A DNA stretch of 64,000 nt from Imperialibacter sp040222385 (GTDB taxonomy: Bacteria; Bacteroidota; Bacteroidia; Cytophagales; Cyclobacteriaceae): the NCBI RefSeq assembly GCF_040222385.1, contig NZ_JAVKDF010000027.1, forward strand, positions 1 through 64,000. Direction: 5' to 3'. The notes beneath the pieces are model-generated. The model worked only from the letters and a program-made list of their open reading frames with translations, made no database searches and had not been told where the DNA came from. Numbering within the stretch: position 1 is the first letter of the stretch; each line of letters begins with the position of its first letter. Below, piece after piece: positions 45,006-53,575 of this stretch. The position numbers were made by a program, and so were the translations under genes.

Positions 45006-46706
45006 ATGAGCAAAAGATGGGTATACAAAGACCTACCTGATCCCGAAACAGTGCATTCGCTCGCTTCAGGCATCAAGGTAAGTGATACCCTGGCAGCATT
45101 GCTGGTTCAAAGAGGCTATTCCACTTTCGAAGAAACCCGTGCCTTTTTCAGGCCACACTTGGGTCAGCTACACGATCCATTTCTGATGAAAGACATGGAA
45201 AAGGCGGTGAACAGGTTGAGCGAGGCCATTTTCAAAAAAGAGAAAATTCTTATTTATGGAGACTACGACGTGGATGGCACCACTTCTGTGGCACTGGCTT
45301 ATGGGTTTCTCCGTAAGTATCATTCCAACATCGACTATTATATACCTGACCGTTACGATGAGGGTTACGGCATTTCGGAAACTGGCGTTCGCTGGGCAGC
45401 CGAGCATGGCTTTACACTCGTCATTGCGCTGGACTGTGGCATAAAAGCGGTTTCGAAAGTCGAGCTGGCCAACTCCCTGGGGGTCGATTTCATCATTTGC
45501 GACCACCACCTTCCCGGCCCGGAACTGCCCAAGGCATTTGCCGTGCTTGACCCAAAACGCCTCGATTGCGATTACCCATTTGATGGGCTCAGCGGCTGTG
45601 GAGTCGGTTTCAAGCTCATGCAGGCCTTTGCGATACAAAACACGGTCGATATCCAGGAGCTTTATCTTTACCTCGATCTGGTGGCTGTCAGCATTGCCTC
45701 CGACATTGTGCCTGTTGTAGGCGAAAACAGGGTGCTGGCCTATTTTGGCTTGCAGAAGCTTAATAAATCGCCTTTGCCTGGCCTGAAAGCCTTGAAGAAT
45801 CTTTCGGGTATTCGGGGAGACGTGACAGTGACCCGGGTAGTTTTCGGTATCGGGCCACGCATCAATGCTGCAGGACGTATTGATCATGCGGGTGCGGCAG
45901 TGGAGCTGTTGCTGGCAAGAACGGAGGAAGAAGCCGAAGAGCTGGCAGCCCAGCTTGACATAAAAAACGACCTCAGAAAAGGCTTTGATGAAAATATTAC
46001 CAAAGAAGCCCTGGCAATAATTGAAGAGGAAGATCAACTCAAGAAATCTTTTTCGACTGTGCTGTATAGAGAAAATTGGCACAAGGGCGTTATAGGCATT
46101 GTAGCGTCCCGTTGCATAGAAAAATTCTATCGGCCTACTATTATACTTACAGAGTCAAATAGCAAAGCAACCGGCAGTGCCCGGTCAGTGGTGGGCTTCG
46201 ATGTGTACGAAGCCATAGCAGAGTGTGCTGACTTACTCGACCAGTACGGTGGTCATAAGTACGCAGCCGGGCTAACGATGAATCTGGACAAGGTTGAGGC
46301 CTTTAAGGAACGGTTCGAAGAGGTGGTGGCCAGAAGAATCACGCCAGAAATGCTGGAGCCAATCATTGACATCGACCTGGCAATTCCAATAGAGGGTATC
46401 AACCACAAGTTTTTCAATATATTAAGGCAAATGGCTCCTTTTGGGCCAGGCAACATGCAACCGGTGTTTGTCTCCACCAACGTAGTTGCCAAATCGGTAA
46501 AGCAGCTGAAAGACATACACCTGAAAATGTTTTTGAGCCAGGAAGGCTCCAAAGCTTCGCTTGAAGCTATTGCTTTTGGATTTGGCGAGTACTACGATGC
46601 TATTGCTAATGGCGCACCTTTTAATGTGGCGTATACCATTGAAGAGAATGACTTTATGGGAAACAAAACCATGCAACTACACATCAAAGATTTGAAGCTT
46701 GATTAA
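45006..46706 (+). CDS. recJ: Single-stranded-DNA 5'-3' exonuclease RecJ
   Basis: 566 residues, normal length. The DHH phosphoesterase motifs are in order: GDYDVDGTTS (motif I), ALDCGIKA (II), CDHHLPGPELP (III, the DHH) and DLVAVSIASDIVP (IV). The DHHA1 domain shows GVIGIVASRCIEKFYRPTI, GSARSV and the GGHKYAAGL loop. It degrades 5' ends in recombination and repair. 15 bases separate it from lptB, so recJ-lptB-GH3 may form one transcript. Confidence 0.96.
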   Translation: MSKRWVYKDLPDPETVHSLASGIKVSDTLAALLVQRGYSTFEETRAFFRPHLGQLHDPFLMKDMEKAVNRLSEAIFKKEKILIYGDYDVDGTTSVALAYGFLRKYHSNIDYYIPDRYDEGYGISETGVRWAAEHGFTLVIALDCGIKAVSKVELANSLGVDFIICDHHLPGPELPKAFAVLDPKRLDCDYPFDGLSGCGVGFKLMQAFAIQNTVDIQELYLYLDLVAVSIASDIVPVVGENRVLAYFGLQKLNKSPLPGLKALKNLSGIRGDVTVTRVVFGIGPRINAAGRIDHAGAAVELLLARTEEEAEELAAQLDIKNDLRKGFDENITKEALAIIEEEDQLKKSFSTVLYRENWHKGVIGIVASRCIEKFYRPTIILTESNSKATGSARSVVGFDVYEAIAECADLLDQYGGHKYAAGLTMNLDKVEAFKERFEEVVARRITPEMLEPIIDIDLAIPIEGINHKFFNILRQMAPFGPGNMQPVFVSTNVVAKSVKQLKDIHLKMFLSQEGSKASLEAIAFGFGEYYDAIANGAPFNVAYTIEENDFMGNKTMQLHIKDLKLD

Positions 46707-46721
46707 TACCGGGAAGGATCA

Positions 46722-47453
46722 ATGAAACTAAGTGCACACAACCTGATAAAAAAATATAAAGGAAGAAGCGTTGTCAACAATGTGTCAGTTGAGGTTTCGC
46801 AAGGAGAAATTGTCGGCTTGCTTGGTCCTAACGGCGCTGGAAAAACAACTTCCTTTTACATGATTGTGGGCCTGATAAAGCCCAACGACGGGGAAATTTT
46901 TCTGGATGATCAGAACATCACTGATCTACCGATGTATCGGAGAGCCAAACTTGGCATTGGTTATTTGGCACAGGAAGCTTCCGTGTTCAGAAAATTAAGT
47001 GTGGAAGAAAATATCATGGCTGTTCTCGAAATGAGAAATATTCCGAAGGCTGAGCAAAAGGAAAAGCTGGAAAGCCTGCTGGAGGAATTTAGCCTCGGGC
47101 ATGTGCGTAAAAACCTCGGGATGGTGCTTTCGGGAGGAGAGAGAAGAAGAACGGAGATTGCCAGGGCTTTGGCGGTTGATCCCAATTTCGTATTATTAGA
47201 TGAGCCTTTTGCAGGGGTAGATCCAATCGCCGTCGAAGAAATTCAAACTATTGTGGCCCAGCTTAAGAAAAAGGACATTGGAATCCTTATTACGGATCAC
47301 AATGTGAATGAAACGCTGTCGATAACTGACAGGGCCTATTTGATGTTTGAAGGAAAACTGCTAAAATCAGGGACTGCCGAAGAGTTGGCTGCTGACGAAC
47401 AGGTAAGAAGGGTGTACCTGGGCAAGCACTTTGAGTTGAAGAGAAAAGTTTAG
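46722..47453 (+). CDS. lptB: LPS export ABC transporter ATP-binding protein
   Basis: 243 residues. Walker A GPNGAGKTT, a Q-loop region GIGYLAQEASVFRKLSVEENI that is characteristic of LptB, signature LSGGERRR, Walker B FVLLDEPFAGVDP and the switch His in ITDHNV. It powers removal of lipopolysaccharide from the inner membrane. The membrane partners LptF/G are not in this window. Confidence 0.95.
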   Translation: MKLSAHNLIKKYKGRSVVNNVSVEVSQGEIVGLLGPNGAGKTTSFYMIVGLIKPNDGEIFLDDQNITDLPMYRRAKLGIGYLAQEASVFRKLSVEENIMAVLEMRNIPKAEQKEKLESLLEEFSLGHVRKNLGMVLSGGERRRTEIARALAVDPNFVLLDEPFAGVDPIAVEEIQTIVAQLKKKDIGILITDHNVNETLSITDRAYLMFEGKLLKSGTAEELAADEQVRRVYLGKHFELKRKV

Positions 47454-47465
47454 TAAACAACACCA

Positions 47466-48992
47466 ATGGAAATTCTCAATTCGATAATGACCTGGGTCAT
47501 GAAAAAGCGCATCCACCAGATTGAGCTTTTCATGAAATATCCCTTTGAGGTGCAGGAAGAGCTTTTCCAGAGGCTGATTCAGCGGGGCAAGGACACAGAA
47601 TACGGAAACAAATACGGCTTTGTAGATTTTCGAAATCACGAAGACTTTCAAAAGCGGGTACCCATTGTTTCCTATGAAGAACTGGCGCCCTACATTGACC
47701 GCTTGATGAAGGGCGAGCAAAATGTGCTCTGGCCAAGTGAGGTAAAGTGGTTCGCCAAGTCGTCGGGCACTACCAATGCCCGCAGCAAATTCATCCCTGT
47801 TTCCCCAGAAGCGCTTGAAGACTGCCATTTCAAAGGGGGCAAAGATCTCATTTCCATCTACGTCAACAACTACCCTGAATCCAAGCTTTTTACAGGCAAG
47901 GGTCTCACCATTGGCGGCAGCCAGCAGATCAATCAGTTCGACAAAAACGCCAACTCTTATTATGGCGACGTTTCCGCTGTTATCATCAAGAACCTTCCTC
48001 TTTGGGTTCAGTTCGTGCGCACACCAAGCATGGAAATTGCGCTGATGGACGAGTGGGAAGAAAAAATTGAGATGATGGCCACCACCACCCTGGAGGAAAA
48101 TGTGACCAGCATTAGTGGCGTGCCCACATGGACGGTGGTATTGCTACAACGGATACTGGAACTAACTGGCAAAACCAATATCCTGGAGGTTTGGCCAAAC
48201 CTGGAAGTATTCTTCCATGGTGCGGTAGCTTTCCCTCCCTACAAAGACCTCTTCAAGGCGCTCATCCCCTCAGATGGCATGCGCTACATGGAAACCTACA
48301 ATGCGTCCGAGGGCTTTTTTGGCATACAAGACCAAAGGAACTCAGACGAGATGCTCCTGATGCTCGATTACGGCATCTTTTATGAGTTTGTCCCTTTTGA
48401 AGAAATTGGCAACGATAGCCCCAAAGCACTCACGCTGGAACAGGTGGAAATTGGCGTCAATTATGCGATGATCATTACCACCAACGCTGGGCTCTGGAGG
48501 TACAGAATTGGTGACACGGTTAAGTTTACCTCTATCAGCCCTTTCCGGGTCAAAATCAGTGGCCGGACAAAGCATTTTATCAATGCCTTCGGTGAAGAGC
48601 TGATTATCGAGAATGCAGAAACGGCGATTACTGAAGCATGCAGGGAAACCTCGGCAGTGATCAGCAATTTTACGGCGGCACCACGCTACCTGGAGGGTGG
48701 TCAAAAGGGAGCTCACGAATGGGTGATGGAGTTCATTAAACCTCCAAACGACAGAACCCGGTTCATAGAGGTTCTGGACACCACGCTTCGAAAAATTAAT
48801 TCAGACTACGATGCCAAACGATATAAAGGCCTTGCCCTCGAAGCGCCGGTGCTCTACGTGGTGGAAGAAGGCACTTTCTATCAGTGGATGAAAAAAAGAG
48901 GGAGGCTTGGCGGCCAAAACAAAGTGCCACGGCTTTCCAATTCCCGAGAGTATATTGACGACCTGCTGGAAATGATGAACGTTACGGCATAA
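47466..48992 (+). CDS. GH3-family acyl-adenylating protein
   Basis: 508 residues, 12 bases after lptB. The three ATP/AMP-binding motifs of the GH3 (ANL superfamily) enzymes are present: SSGTTNARSKFIPVS, YMETYNASEGFFGIQ and GLWRYRIGDTVKF. Plant GH3 enzymes join amino acids to plant hormones via an acyl-adenylate; the bacterial relatives, frequent in Bacteroidota, have no settled substrate. No signal peptide, so cytoplasmic. The position after lptB hints at lipid or envelope chemistry, but this is only inference. Confidence 0.9.
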   Translation: MEILNSIMTWVMKKRIHQIELFMKYPFEVQEELFQRLIQRGKDTEYGNKYGFVDFRNHEDFQKRVPIVSYEELAPYIDRLMKGEQNVLWPSEVKWFAKSSGTTNARSKFIPVSPEALEDCHFKGGKDLISIYVNNYPESKLFTGKGLTIGGSQQINQFDKNANSYYGDVSAVIIKNLPLWVQFVRTPSMEIALMDEWEEKIEMMATTTLEENVTSISGVPTWTVVLLQRILELTGKTNILEVWPNLEVFFHGAVAFPPYKDLFKALIPSDGMRYMETYNASEGFFGIQDQRNSDEMLLMLDYGIFYEFVPFEEIGNDSPKALTLEQVEIGVNYAMIITTNAGLWRYRIGDTVKFTSISPFRVKISGRTKHFINAFGEELIIENAETAITEACRETSAVISNFTAAPRYLEGGQKGAHEWVMEFIKPPNDRTRFIEVLDTTLRKINSDYDAKRYKGLALEAPVLYVVEEGTFYQWMKKRGRLGGQNKVPRLSNSREYIDDLLEMMNVTA

Positions 48993-49016
48993 AAAAGGGA
49001 GCTATTTGCCCCCTTT
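48991..49016 (+). terminator. Weak terminator after the GH3 gene
   Basis: AAAGGG (48994-48999) pairs with CCCTTT (49011-49016) across an 11-base loop, overlapping the GH3 stop codon. The T run is short, so the call is modest; the A/T flanks could also serve the convergent gene. Confidence 0.45.
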
Positions 49017-49039
49017 ATTGTACTGATTTTTTCGCCTCA

Positions 49040-49555
49040 TCATGAATGCCTGTCCCGGATCACCTTGCCATCGGGCGATATCACAATCAGGCGCTCCAGG
49101 TTGCCTTTTTCCAGCTGTATCTCAAACCTATCACGGTTGAACCTGCCAACAGAGATTATTTCATTTCGATCAACCACCTTCCAATTGCTATACTGCGAGT
49201 GTATCGTTGCTTCCACTGCCTCGGGCAATTGAGCATGCTTCTTTATTTCATTAGCCTTTTCAAACTCCCCATCGGGTTTGTAGTACGCTGTAAAATCCAG
49301 ATCACTGTTTTCGATGACTACCTTATACACTTTTGCTGTCAAACTGCCCTTGCCTTCCATGTAGTGCAGGTACCACGTTTGATCCTGAAAATTGCTCGTT
49401 TCCGGAAATTCATTCTCCAGGCTTTTGAGGATTCGAATGGGCACTTCGCTCCTCTCAATTTTTGTGTTCTTGCCTATTTCAATTTGTTGAGCATTGGCCT
49501 CAACCACAATTCCAAAAGCTATAGCCACTGCGGCCAGCATTGATAACTTTTTCAT
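49040..49555 (-). CDS. Secreted PepSY-like protein
   Basis: About 171 residues from the ATG at 49555, giving a signal peptide (MKKLSMLAAVAIAFGIVVEANA). A longer frame from 49627 starts outside the predicted transcript. The mature part resembles Bacteroidota PepSY-like periplasmic proteins, with two similar halves: VPIRILKSLENEFPETSNF ... WYLHYMEGKGSLTAKVYKVV ... TAYYKPDGEFEKANEI, and LPEAVEATIHSQYSNWKV ... RFEIQLEKGNLERLIVISPDGKVI. Function unknown. A 16-base palindrome lies in its leader. Confidence 0.75.
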   Translation of the reverse strand: MKKLSMLAAVAIAFGIVVEANAQQIEIGKNTKIERSEVPIRILKSLENEFPETSNFQDQTWYLHYMEGKGSLTAKVYKVVIENSDLDFTAYYKPDGEFEKANEIKKHAQLPEAVEATIHSQYSNWKVVDRNEIISVGRFNRDRFEIQLEKGNLERLIVISPDGKVIRDRHS

Positions 49556-49613
49556 TTTGATGGTTTTTTTGTGTTCTTTTCCAGGCAAGCGTGGCTGTTT
49601 GTCACGCTTTGGA

Positions 49614-49629
49614 ATTTGAGGCCTCAAAT
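49614..49629. promoter_or_regulatory. Perfect 16-base palindrome upstream of the PepSY-like gene
   Basis: ATTTGAGGCCTCAAAT is self-complementary along all 16 bases. It lies 59 bases before the ATG at 49555 and downstream of the -7 box at 49656-49663, a position fitting a repressor operator. Confidence 0.45.
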
Positions 49630-49655
49630 ATTTCCCAGATGAGTTTAAAACGATC

Positions 49656-49663
49656 CAAAAGTA
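49656..49663 (-). promoter_or_regulatory. Candidate -7 box for the PepSY-like gene
   Basis: Minus-strand TACTTTTG fits TAnnTTTG. It predicts transcription starting near 49649, about 95 bases before the ATG at 49555. Confidence 0.4.
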
Positions 49664-49697
49664 CGTTTCGTTCTTTGCAATGGAATTATTTTTTTGA

Positions 49698-50762
49698 CTA
49701 AACCAGCTTCACGTAGCTGCCCAACCACTTAATGTTGTGCCAGTAGTTCTTCACCACCTTTTGGACCCGCCTGTCATTGAAATGCCCATCGAAGTCTATA
49801 TAAAAAATATACTTAAAGTTAGAGCCTTCTTTGGCTGGCCGACTCTCAACTTTGCAAAGATTGATCTTGGCTTTGTGAAATTCTTGCAGAAACGTAACCA
49901 AAGCTCCCGGCTTGTCTTCCAGGCGTGCTAAAATGGAAGTCTTATCGTTGTTGCTTGGCTCGTTAAAATGGCCCTTGCAAAGAATGATGAAGCGGGTAGA
50001 GTTTTCCCCGGAATCTTCAATGTTCTCAAACAATATCGGAAGGTCATATTCCTTGGCAGCGATGTGCGCACAAATGGCCGCCGCACCCTTTTCTTCCTTG
50101 GCGATTTTTACGGCCGTGCTAGTAGAGTTTACCGGCACCAGTTCTACCCCTTTATCAAAGTGATCCTCGATGAATGCACTACACTGCCTGAAAGCAATGT
50201 CTTTAGAATAAATTTTCTTAATGCTTTTCAGGTTTTCTTCCTCAGTGGCAAAAGCGAAGTGGATGGCCAAAGGCAGCTCGGCAATGATGTTGAGGTCGTA
50301 CCGGCCAAGCAGGTCAATGGTTTCCTGCACCACTCCCTCCTGATTATTCTCAATAGGCACCACGCCAAACCTCGCCCTATCGCTCTTAACGGTTTCAAAC
50401 ACCGCTTCAATGGAGTTAAGAGAGGTGTAAGTGCTCATTGCCCCATACCGGCTTTCTGCCGCCTGGTGGGTAAAACTTCCTTCCGGACCCAGGTAGGCCA
50501 CTCGTTCGGGCAGCTCCAGGTTTCTCGCTACTGCGAAAATCTCAAGAAAGATGGCCTCAATGGCCGCCCTGTTGAGCAAGCCTTTGTTCATTTTGTCAAG
50601 CCTGTCGATGATAGCCTTTTCTCTTTCGGGACGGTAAATCGTGGCATTGGTCTTTCTCTTCAGGTCACCGACCTGCTTCACCACTTCCATCCTCTGAGCC
50701 AATAAGTCCAAAATCCTGTTGTCCAGGTCATCTATCTGCTTCCGGTATTCTTCTAGTGCCAT
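49698..50762 (-). CDS. pheA: Bifunctional chorismate mutase / prephenate dehydratase
   Basis: About 354 residues from the ATG at 50762 (MALEEYRKQIDDLDNRIL); the open frame extends further upstream but that part is not family-like. Residues 1-90 are an AroQ chorismate mutase (DLLAQRMEVVKQVGDLKR, YRPEREKAII). Residues about 98-275 are prephenate dehydratase (YLGPEGSFTHQAAESRYG, FGVVPIENNQEGVVQETID, and NSTRFIIL with the catalytic Thr). The C-terminal ACT domain (SILARLEDKPGALVTFL, KVESRPAKEG) is the site for phenylalanine feedback. It makes phenylpyruvate from chorismate. Confidence 0.95.
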   Translation of the reverse strand: MALEEYRKQIDDLDNRILDLLAQRMEVVKQVGDLKRKTNATIYRPEREKAIIDRLDKMNKGLLNRAAIEAIFLEIFAVARNLELPERVAYLGPEGSFTHQAAESRYGAMSTYTSLNSIEAVFETVKSDRARFGVVPIENNQEGVVQETIDLLGRYDLNIIAELPLAIHFAFATEEENLKSIKKIYSKDIAFRQCSAFIEDHFDKGVELVPVNSTSTAVKIAKEEKGAAAICAHIAAKEYDLPILFENIEDSGENSTRFIILCKGHFNEPSNNDKTSILARLEDKPGALVTFLQEFHKAKINLCKVESRPAKEGSNFKYIFYIDFDGHFNDRRVQKVVKNYWHNIKWLGSYVKLV

Positions 50763-50975
50763 GTCCTTTCCCTTATAATTATTTCCTGATCCAACAGGTG
50801 TGCGCTGTGCGGATGTTGCCTTTATTTTGAAATGGGAACAAAAATGTACGTTTTTTTTGGGTAAAACAACATATAGCAGCTGTGTCAGTTGGCAGAAACG
50901 GCGGGCTTCGCCAAGGCATATTCCTGTCGGTTGTCGCACGCTAGAAAAGGCATTGTAATACGTCTGGTATTTCAA

Positions 50976-51006
50976 TTGGTAAATTCTACTGCTTGCGCTA
51001 ACTTTG
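50976..51006 (+). promoter_or_regulatory. Promoter of glyA
   Basis: TTG (50976-50978) and TAACTTTG (50999-51006) are separated by 20 bases, an excellent match to the Bacteroidota -33/-7 pattern. The start codon is 20 bases after the -7 box. Confidence 0.65.
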
Positions 51007-51025
51007 GCCGCAAACAATTCCTGAA

Positions 51026-52297
51026 ATGCAGAGAGATACATTGATTTTTGACCTCATCCAAAAAGAGAAGAAAAGACAAGAAGACGGCATTGAGTTGATA
51101 GCCTCCGAGAACTTTGCTTCTCCGCAGGTAATCGAGGCAATGGGTACCGTGTTAACCAACAAATACGCCGAGGGGCTGCCTGGTAAAAGATACTATGGTG
51201 GGTGTGAAGTAGTTGATGAGATAGAAACTCTTGCGATTGAGCGTGCAAAGGAATTGTTTGGTGCCACGTGGGCCAACGTACAACCTCACTCAGGGGCTCA
51301 GGCAAATGCCGCTGTGATGCTCGCAGTGCTTAATGCCGGTGACGCTATCCTTGGGTTTGACCTTTCACATGGTGGACATTTAACTCACGGATCCCCCGTC
51401 AACTTTTCAGGCAAGCTGTACCGGGCCAATTTTTATGGCGTTGAAAAGGAAACCGGCGTCATCAACTATGACGTGGTAGAAGCTACAGCAAAGAAAGAAA
51501 AACCTAAGTTGATGATTTGTGGTGCTTCAGCTTACAGCAGAGACTGGGACTACGAAAGGCTCAGGGCCATTGCCGATGAAGTAGGGGCCCTATTGCTGGC
51601 AGATGTATCTCACCCTGCGGGGCTCATTGCCCGGGGTTTGCTCAACGATCCGCTTGACTATTGCCACATAGTAACCACCACCACGCACAAAACACTGCGG
51701 GGCCCAAGGGGTGGCATGATCATGATGAGGGAGGATTTTGAGAATCCGTTTGGACTTAAGACGCCAAAAGGTGACTTGAGAATGATGACGTCGCTGCTGG
51801 ACGGCGGTGTTTTCCCTGGCACGCAAGGCGGCCCACTGGAGCATGTGATTGCAGCCAAAGCCATTGCTTTCCAGGAAGCTTTGTCGGATGACTACATGAA
51901 CTACGTGCTTCAGGTACAAAAAAATGCGAAGGTAATGTCGCAGGCGTTTGTGGATAAAGGCTACAAAGTGATTTCGGATGGTACCGACAACCACATGATG
52001 CTGATTGACCTGCGCCCCAAAAACCTTAGTGGCAAACAGGCAGAAAATGGCCTTATAAAAGCGGATATTACCATCAACAAAAATATGGTTCCCTTCGACG
52101 ACAAGTCTCCGTTTGTAACCTCAGGCATGAGGCTCGGAACTGCGGCCATGACCACAAGAGGACTCAAAGAAAAGGACATGCTGAAAATCGCCGAACTGGT
52201 GGACGACGCATTGATGAACCACGAGAATGAGTCCAAACTTTCCGCTATCAAGAAGGAGGTAAATAGCTGGATGAGCAACTTCCCACTTTACAAATAA
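51026..52297 (+). CDS. glyA: Serine hydroxymethyltransferase
   Basis: 423 residues. PLP enzyme that interconverts serine and glycine while loading one-carbon units on tetrahydrofolate. Visible are IELIASENFASPQVIEAMG, NKYAEGLPGKRYYGGCEVVD, VQPHSGAQANAAV, the lysine motif TTTTHKTLRGPRGG and the C-terminal TSGMRLGTAAMTTRG. A strong promoter lies in front; tatC follows after 16 bases and rpiB after that. Confidence 0.97.
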   Translation: MQRDTLIFDLIQKEKKRQEDGIELIASENFASPQVIEAMGTVLTNKYAEGLPGKRYYGGCEVVDEIETLAIERAKELFGATWANVQPHSGAQANAAVMLAVLNAGDAILGFDLSHGGHLTHGSPVNFSGKLYRANFYGVEKETGVINYDVVEATAKKEKPKLMICGASAYSRDWDYERLRAIADEVGALLLADVSHPAGLIARGLLNDPLDYCHIVTTTTHKTLRGPRGGMIMMREDFENPFGLKTPKGDLRMMTSLLDGGVFPGTQGGPLEHVIAAKAIAFQEALSDDYMNYVLQVQKNAKVMSQAFVDKGYKVISDGTDNHMMLIDLRPKNLSGKQAENGLIKADITINKNMVPFDDKSPFVTSGMRLGTAAMTTRGLKEKDMLKIAELVDDALMNHENESKLSAIKKEVNSWMSNFPLYK

Positions 52298-52313
52298 TTA
52301 AACTATATCGGCC

Positions 52314-53144
52314 GTGGCGGAGAGTGAAGAGAAAGAAATGTCGTTTATCGACCACCTGGAGGAGCTCAGGTGGCATTTGGTACGTTCAGTAGCATCAGTA
52401 TTAGTTTTTTCCGTGGCTGCTTTTGTTTCCAAGGGCTTCATTTTTGGGGTACTGATTCTTGGCCCATCCAAAACTGACTTCTGGTCTTACAGAATGCTTT
52501 GCAAGCTCTCAGAAGTAGTTGGAATAGATGCGCTGTGCATCAACGAGCTTCCCTTCATTATCCAAAGCCGACAGCTTACCGGACAGTTCACTATGCACAT
52601 CACCTCCTCACTGGTGGTGGGGCTAATTTGCGCCTTCCCTTATGCCTTTTGGGAAATTTGGCGATTTGTTGCGCCGGGACTTTACTCACATGAACGAAAT
52701 TTGACCCGTGGCGCCACCTTTTTCGTAAGCTTCCTTTTCATGATCGGCGTGCTGTTCGGCTACTTTATAGTGACGCCTGTGTCAGTTTACTTTCTGGCCA
52801 ACTATCAATTAGATCCATCCATTCTCAACGAGTTTGATATTATTTCTTATGTTTCCACGGTAGTCACGCTGGTGTTATCAAGCGGGCTGATTTTCCAGCT
52901 TCCGATCGTAATGTACTTCCTGACCAAGGCCGGAATCGTCACACCGGAATTCCTGATCACCTATAGAAAACACGCTATCGTCGTTATCTTTATCGTTGGT
53001 GCCGTGATCACTCCGCCAGACCCTTTCAGCCAAATGCTTGTTTCTCTGCCTATCGTGGGGTTATATGAGGTGAGTATTTACATTTCGAAGAGAATTAAAC
53101 GCAGGGAAGCAAAAGAAGAATTGAAACGAAACGCTAAGTCATGA
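52314..53144 (+). CDS. tatC: Sec-independent protein translocase TatC
   Basis: 276 residues from a GTG at 52314; an ATG at 52338 would start at the conserved MSFIDHLEELRWHLVRS. Six membrane helices are visible, with the conserved FIDHLEELR start, YAFWEIWRFVAPGLYSHER and the FQLPIVMYFL segment. TatC recognises twin-arginine signals; the oxidoreductase at 24.6 kb carries one. Its stop overlaps the rpiB start (ATGA). Confidence 0.95.
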   Translation: MAESEEKEMSFIDHLEELRWHLVRSVASVLVFSVAAFVSKGFIFGVLILGPSKTDFWSYRMLCKLSEVVGIDALCINELPFIIQSRQLTGQFTMHITSSLVVGLICAFPYAFWEIWRFVAPGLYSHERNLTRGATFFVSFLFMIGVLFGYFIVTPVSVYFLANYQLDPSILNEFDIISYVSTVVTLVLSSGLIFQLPIVMYFLTKAGIVTPEFLITYRKHAIVVIFIVGAVITPPDPFSQMLVSLPIVGLYEVSIYISKRIKRREAKEELKRNAKS

Positions 53145-53575
53145 GTTTAAAAATAGCTTTGGGAGCTGATCATGCGGGCTTCGGTTACAAAGAAAAAATA
53201 CGAGCCTTTTTGCAGGATGAAGGTTACGTGGTAAAGGATTTTGGCGCCCACAGTGCTGATTCGATAGACTATGCAGACTTCGCTCATCCTGTAGCCACAT
53301 CAGTCGAAAATCATGAATCTGATTTTGGTATTCTTATTTGTGGCAGTGGCAATGGTGTGGCCATGACAGCCAATAAACACCAGCAAATACGAGCGGCCCT
53401 TTGCTGGAAAGAAGAACTAGCTGCGCTCGCCAGACAGCACAACAATGCCAACGTATTGTGCATGCCGGAGCGATTTGTCGACTATGAAGAAGCTGAAAAA
53501 ATGGTCAAGGCTTTTCTTTCAGTTGAATTCGAGGGAGGCAGGCACGAACGAAGGGTGGGCAAAATAAGCTGTTGA
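53141..53575 (+). CDS. rpiB: Ribose-5-phosphate isomerase B
   Basis: 144 residues, the normal size. Motifs: LGADHAGFGYKEKI, DFGAHSADSIDYADFAHPV, the catalytic-loop CGSGNGVAMTANKHQQIRA and RQHNNANVLCMPERF. It interconverts ribose-5-phosphate and ribulose-5-phosphate. Coupled to tatC by a 4-base overlap. Confidence 0.93.
   Translation: MSLKIALGADHAGFGYKEKIRAFLQDEGYVVKDFGAHSADSIDYADFAHPVATSVENHESDFGILICGSGNGVAMTANKHQQIRAALCWKEELAALARQHNNANVLCMPERFVDYEEAEKMVKAFLSVEFEGGRHERRVGKISC

Noticed and set aside
45168..46082. 304-codon minus-strand frame
   Set aside because: Antisense to recJ, which has complete DHH motifs.
49968..50705. 245-codon plus-strand frame
   Set aside because: Antisense to pheA, whose three domains are intact.
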